A stretch of DNA of 20,096 nucleotides, from the NCBI RefSeq assembly GCF_000003605.2, contig NW_003109102.1, positions 26,277-46,372 of the forward strand, read 5' to 3'. The number at the start of each line of letters is the position of its first letter. The stretch's first letter is position 1. Below the pieces are notes generated by a model. The model was not told where the DNA came from. It made no database searches and was given only the letters and a program-made list of their open reading frames with translations. This DNA comes from Saccoglossus kowalevskii. Taxonomy: Eukaryota; Hemichordata; Enteropneusta; Harrimaniidae. Positions 16,043 through 20,096 of this stretch are shown here, piece after piece. The translations under genes were made by a program, and so were the position numbers.

Positions 16043-16670
16043 TAGACGTCTGATTATTTTATTTTCACACAGACACGCGTTCCACACTATTTTGCTATAT
16101 TTCCAATTTAAATCTGGCCATGAAATGCACTATAACCAAACCGAGACAATCATAAATCGCGTGGACCTACGCAGATATAATTGTTAAGCAGTTACTATAA
16201 GTTTCATTGATGGCGCTACCCCTCTACTGTAATTATTGTTGTGTCCACAATGTGTGCCATTGCGTTAACTGTGGAATCTGAATTGTATGCATGTATTAGT
16301 AAACTTGTAAGCACAACATTAGTAAAGAACTATTTAAAATAATCCAGTCGTCCCGCTTATCAATAAACTTCATCATTTTTTGTAGACTGTTGGCAGTTCT
16401 CGGGCCTAATGTAATTATGTTTCCTATACATTCGAACGCCAAAAGCGTTTGATGGTAAATGCGAACAATTTAAAGCGAAGGGACTTTAGTCCCGATAAAC
16501 TGTCCCCATCTGCAGGTTTCTAGTTGATATGAATAATTCATAGTTGATGCTGACGTAACGAAATAAATTATATTAACATAATGTATGCGAATTTATTCTA
16601 CATGACCCCCTGAATGCGTTGGTTGTTCACGTTATGAAAATAGAACATATAGAAAACCGGAGGAGACTGT
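16043..16670. other. No recognisable gene
   Basis: Intergenic DNA. One short perfect palindrome (GGGACTTTAGTCCC, near 16484-16497) was seen, but nothing suggests a function. Confidence 0.5.
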
Positions 16671-16746
16671 TTTGCGGAATCAACAGAACTACGACATGCA
16701 AATTTGTTGTGGCAGAGGCGATCGATCTACATCGACTCTGCGTAAA

Positions 16747-16822
16747 AAATGGATGAGTTCAGGAAGGAATTTCAACAAACTAAGCAAGAGTTATTGGAAA
16801 AAGCCGCAGGAATTTCCCTCTA
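16747..16822 (+). pseudogene. Short coiled-coil-like frame, possible element remnant
   Basis: ATG opens MDEFRKEFQQTKQELLEKAA, a charged helical stretch that stops after 24 residues. The same frame is preceded by AESTELRHANLLWQRRSIYI and a stop. The pattern suggests a broken ORF1 or gag-like remnant, but the evidence is thin. Confidence 0.25.
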
Positions 16823-16980
16823 AGATAATAGCAACTGAAAGTGGAGGTACCCTGCTTTCGAAACGAGTTCTTTTTGACAAGACAAATGTCAACACGGCAC
16901 GCAGATGAACACATCTGTCCCCTCTGTGTAGTTTGCGATAGTGTCTCGCTGGTAATCTTTGCAAGTAATATTATGGTAGT

Positions 16981-17316
16981 CTAAACGTTCCAGCACTTTA
17001 TAATGCATTCGTCTAGATTTGTTCGTGTCATGATATCAAAAACTGCTGTGGAAAGTGTGGCGATCGCGTATAGTACAGTCAAAACCAACTTCGCGTAAGT
17101 CGTGGGCGATCCAAGTAGCCAGCGACCCCTGACCCTTTTCACGATTGGCCACGATAAAGAGATAGACATCTGCGCGACTATCATTTGCATATGAAAGTAC
17201 TCGGATCTGATAATCCTACCAGTGAATTGCATCACCGGACGGTCGTGCCTAACGGCACCCCATAGTTGCTGTCCCGGCGTTCGCAATTTATTCACGCCTA
17301 TTACGTTTATACACAA
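16981..17316 (-). CDS. Hypothetical 111-codon frame with hydrophobic segments
   Basis: This is the longest uninterrupted frame outside the receptor and the LINE that shows coding-like codon balance, in a locally GC-richer patch. It has two hydrophobic stretches, one near residues 45-60 and one near 77-96 (TTYAKLVLTVLYAIATLSTA), separated by a basic KRVRGR loop. It may be a membrane-protein exon, a mobile-element remnant or chance. Upstream ATAG strings could act as acceptors. I do not recognise it. Confidence 0.3.
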   Translation of the reverse strand: MCINVIGVNKLRTPGQQLWGAVRHDRPVMQFTGRIIRSEYFHMQMIVAQMSISLSWPIVKRVRGRWLLGSPTTYAKLVLTVLYAIATLSTAVFDIMTRTNLDECIIKCWNV

Positions 17317-18232
17317 TATTTATTAATAATAACAGATCAATATTAGGTACGATAGACTGTCGACAGTCTACAATTATTGGTGAACATCAGTACACCTTGG
17401 CCAATGTACGTGTTCATAGCTGAGCATTCCAATCAGGAAATGAGAGGGTAAGGCCATCTTTCCTTTGTCGGCATTATTATTACGAAAATTATGGTTGTTA
17501 TCAATCGAAAGTACAGATTGAAACAATCGTGTTTTTTTATTTCTAAATAAAATTGCGACATACACATGATTGTCATTGTATGCCCACATGATCGAAAGTC
17601 TTCGGTATGAAAGTTTCAAGGTCAGCGTGGCCAATAATGTCGACAATAGACATTTGGTTGTTGTAAAGTAATACACAAACAATTATTACTGCTTTATTTA
17701 TAGTCAATACGTCAATATACAAAAGAAAATACTGATATCCAGAAGAATAAATCGCAATGGTACGCTAAATCAGTGTTACAGAGTTCAGAGTTACACTTTA
17801 AAAATGTAACTTTATAATGGCACAATGACATTTTACTTCTAGTTTGAAACTATTTTATTTATTTGCTTAATGTTTCATATACAGTTATGTTAGTATTTAA
17901 AAGTATATCACATTATTATTGACAAAACGGAGATTATTCCTAATTGTTATTTTTGAAACCATTCTGCTTTACTCTTTCTTTTCAGTGTTGTGCTGCTGAA
18001 TTAATTGAATAATGCCTTCATTAAATATAAATACTTATAAAATGCTTCGACATAAATATTTTCAACAAAATAATTTAGTATAGTATAATACAATCGAATT
18101 CATATTTAAATATACATAATTATGAAAATTCCAGATGTAGTATTTCAAAGTTAAACATATATCTCCTCATATTTAATGGCACGAGAAATAGTTAGTCTTA
18201 GTTTTAAGCGTATATAACAATTAATTACTTTA
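17317..18232. other. AT-rich intergenic stretch
   Basis: Very AT-rich from about 17690. A 102-codon minus frame (17374-17682) has mixed low-complexity composition and is not convincing. The stretch ends where LINE homology starts abruptly. Confidence 0.5.
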
Positions 18233-18541
18233 AATAACGACCCACTGATTATGGGAGGAGATTTTAATTGTACAACCGATCCTGACATGGATCGCAATAG
18301 GGAACGGGAGCCTGACATGCGTACTGCTAACCTCCTTACTTCAGTTATTCGTCGTCACAAACTAATTGATACGTGGCGTCACCACCATGGGAATGCAGTT
18401 AATTTTACTTGGGGGCGTAGTGGTACACTTGTTCGCCTGGACAGAATGTACATTAGCAAGTGTATGCGTGGGAAAATCATGTCTGTTGAAATTAGTAACG
18501 GGGCGTTGGCTTTTTCTGATCACTCTCTTGTTAGTATATAA
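18233..18541 (+). pseudogene. LINE APE-like endonuclease, C-terminal half
   Basis: The frame reads NDPLIMGGDFNC and passes RLDRMYISK to FSDHSLVSI before a stop at 18539-18541. GDFN and SDH carry the catalytic Asp/Asn and His residues of the exonuclease-endonuclease-phosphatase fold, and they are intact. The N-terminal half, with the metal-binding Glu, is missing. A one-base shift at about 18540 leads into the next segment. Confidence 0.85.
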
Positions 18542-18547
18542 CAATTA

Positions 18548-19857
18548 ACAATGGTAAAAAGAAAAGTCCTGTATGGTGTATGAACACACACATTTTACAG
18601 GATGATGAATATGTTAATGAAATTACGGATTTCTGGCTGGAATGGCAACTTTGACGTAAAAACTATTCACATATTCAAACTTGGTGGGACGTGGGAAAGA
18701 ATAAAATAAAATTAATTACTCAACAGCATTGCGCATTCAAGCAATATAAACACAAACAAGCAAAACAAACATTGGAAAGGGACATCCGAGCTATGGAGCG
18801 CGATATCACCCAGAATTCGCCGCCCACAAAATCATACATAGAAAAAAAGAGACTCCTTTCAAACATGGTTCAACATGAGAATAAAAGTCTCATCACACGA
18901 GCGCGGCACCATTTTCTAAATGAAAATGATGTGTGTAATACTTTCTTTTTTCAAATAGAGAAAAAGAATGGAAACAAAAAAGCTATTTTTTAGCTCAGGC
19001 GTCATGACAACAGTCTCACACAAAATCAAGCTGAAATCCTCAAAATAGTACGCAACTTTTACACTAAGTTGTATACAACAGATAATACTGATATAGATGC
19101 ACAGAATACCATACTTGAGGGACGACCAACGCTGAGTAATACCAACCTTGATGACCTTGATGAGCCTATTACGTATGACGAGCTTACTAACACCGTAAAG
19201 CAACTTGCGCATGGGCGAACTCCCGGCATTGACTGGATTCCGAACGAGTTTTATCAAACATTTTGGAATCTTATTGGGAAAGACCTCTGTGACGTGTTCA
19301 GTAAAGCCACTGAAGAAAATGTGTTTCCACTTTCTTGCTCTAGAGCAGTTGTTACCCTACTCCCAAGGAAAGGTGATATTACACAACTTAAACACTGTTG
19401 ACCAGTGAGTCTTCTTTGCAGTGATTATAAAATCTTCACTAGAACACTATCAATACGTCTGCGCGGAATCATTGGTTCCATAATTCACCCAGATCAAACT
19501 TGTACTATTCCAAACAGGCATATCCATGACAACATCATTCTATTACGTGACAGCATTGACTCTGCTAATATGACTAACTCTCCCCTCGGCATCGTGGCTC
19601 TACATCAAGAAAAAGCATTTGACAGAGTAAATCACGCTTATCTATTCAACACACTTCATGCTTTTGGGTTTGGTGACAAGTTTATTTCTTATATTCATCT
19701 TATATATTCAAATGCTCAGTCCCTTATCCGTATAAATAGTGCCCTCACCCCTCCCGTCATGCTGTCACGTGGTATTATGCAAGGTTGCTCATTGTCCACA
19801 GCCCTTTATGTTATTGCCATTGAGCCACTGCTGTTTAACAATACCACATCTCAATAA
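18548..19857 (+). pseudogene. LINE linker and reverse transcriptase, motifs 0 to B
   Basis: One frame runs through GKKKSPVWCMNTHILQDDEY, a Lys-rich linker and the RT fingers and palm up to MQGCSLSTALYVIAIEP. It is interrupted by TGA 18652-18654, TAG 18991-18993 and TGA 19399-19401. The last falls where NWRPxSLL normally has Arg (KHC-stop-PVSLL), consistent with CGA-to-TGA decay. The motif A catalytic Asp is His (ALHQEKAFD; codon 19603-19605). Confidence 0.88.
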
Positions 19858-19861
19858 TGAA

Positions 19862-20096
19862 CACTGTAGACTTACAGCTTATGCTGATGATATAGAATTT
19901 TTTATCACACATAAACAAGAATTCACATCACTTGCTGCATGGTTGCGTATTTATGAACACGCGTCAAATGCGAAAATCAACCTCGAAAAGTCGGAAGGTT
20001 TATGGGTTGGTAGCTGGCGCAACAACACGTTTTCTCCTCTCAATATTAAGTGGAACAACACCGGGTTAAGATTATTGCGCGTTTTTCTCGGAAATG
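19862..20096 (+). pseudogene. LINE reverse transcriptase, motif C onward, runs off the window
   Basis: After a frameshift near 19858 the frame reads HCRLTAYADDIEFFITHKQE and on to KINLEKSEGLWVG and LRVFLGN at the window end. AYADD (19877-19891) is the catalytic motif C and is intact. The LxVFLGN string marks the thumb boundary typical of L1-like elements. Confidence 0.85.

Larger units (their letters stand above)
18233..20096 (+). mobile_element. 5'-truncated L1/Tx1-type LINE retrotransposon, decayed
   Basis: The element begins in the middle of its endonuclease domain and continues past the window edge. It encodes in order the endonuclease C-terminal half (GGDFNC, RLDRMYIS, SDHS), a basic linker, and reverse transcriptase with the conserved upstream block RTPGIDWIPNEF, then PVSLL, KAFDRV, GIMQGCSLS and AYADD. 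At least two frameshifts and three internal stops make it non-autonomous. The APE-type endonuclease joined to this RT is typical of the L1/Tx1 group; the exact clade is not resolved. Confidence 0.9.

Noticed and set aside
17374-17682. 102-codon minus frame
   Set aside because: Low-complexity, Asn/Thr-rich with no recognisable motif; likely chance.
18916-19257. 113-codon minus frame
   Set aside because: Antisense shadow of the LINE reverse-transcriptase segment.
1-20096. CRISPR arrays, tRNA or rRNA genes, prokaryotic operons
   Set aside because: No regularly spaced repeats, no tRNA-like B-box and cloverleaf noticed, and splice-site gene structure points to an animal genome.

Overview
The window looks like AT-rich nuclear DNA of a multicellular animal, most likely a marine invertebrate such as a lancelet, hemichordate, cnidarian or mollusc. 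Reasons: a split gene with consensus GT-AG introns encodes a TNF-receptor-superfamily membrane protein, a decayed L1/Tx1-type LINE occupies the right end, and the rest is intergenic DNA full of diverged repeats. No bacterial features (operons, Shine-Dalgarno sites, CRISPR) are present. The species cannot be named from sequence alone.

Layout. Positions 1-5.4 kb hold little that is recognisable: two weak plus-strand candidate exons (1851-1935, 2194-2370), a GC-rich hairpin (3258-3345), and a minus-strand promoter-like or LTR-like block (about 4700-5400) with a TATA box and a perfect-Kozak three-codon uORF. From 11294 down to 5798 on the minus strand lies the TNFR-like gene, which I reassembled exon by exon from splice sites and intron phases. 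It has cysteine-rich ligand-binding exons, a stalk plus transmembrane exon, and a long acidic cytoplasmic tail without a visible death domain. The tail carries a PxQxS TRAF-type motif and a dileucine motif. The model is open throughout except for one extra base in a six-G run in the last cysteine-rich exon. The introns hold an interrupted inverted-repeat element flanked by TTAA (6738-8190), a candidate phase-symmetric cassette exon (6593-6658), and a possible alternative first exon (8793-8872).

From 11.4 to 17.7 kb there are dispersed repeats. Two same-orientation copies of one family (11681-11940 and, in three blocks, 13857-14740) both carry a CACGTG E-box next to a nuclear-receptor-type direct repeat. 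A second family occurs as inverted copies (about 12095-12229 and 15467-15603). A mariner-like terminal repeat starts at 12241. Degenerate reading frames of unknown origin lie at 15661-16042 and 16680-16910, and an unidentified minus-strand frame lies at 16981-17316.

From 18233 to the window edge runs a 5'-truncated LINE with endonuclease and reverse-transcriptase motifs. It is broken by frameshifts and stops, and its RT motif A Asp is replaced by His.

The only well supported host gene is the TNFR-like receptor, which should act at the cell surface in innate-immune or developmental signalling through TRAF adaptors. All exon calls are manual readings without transcript support.
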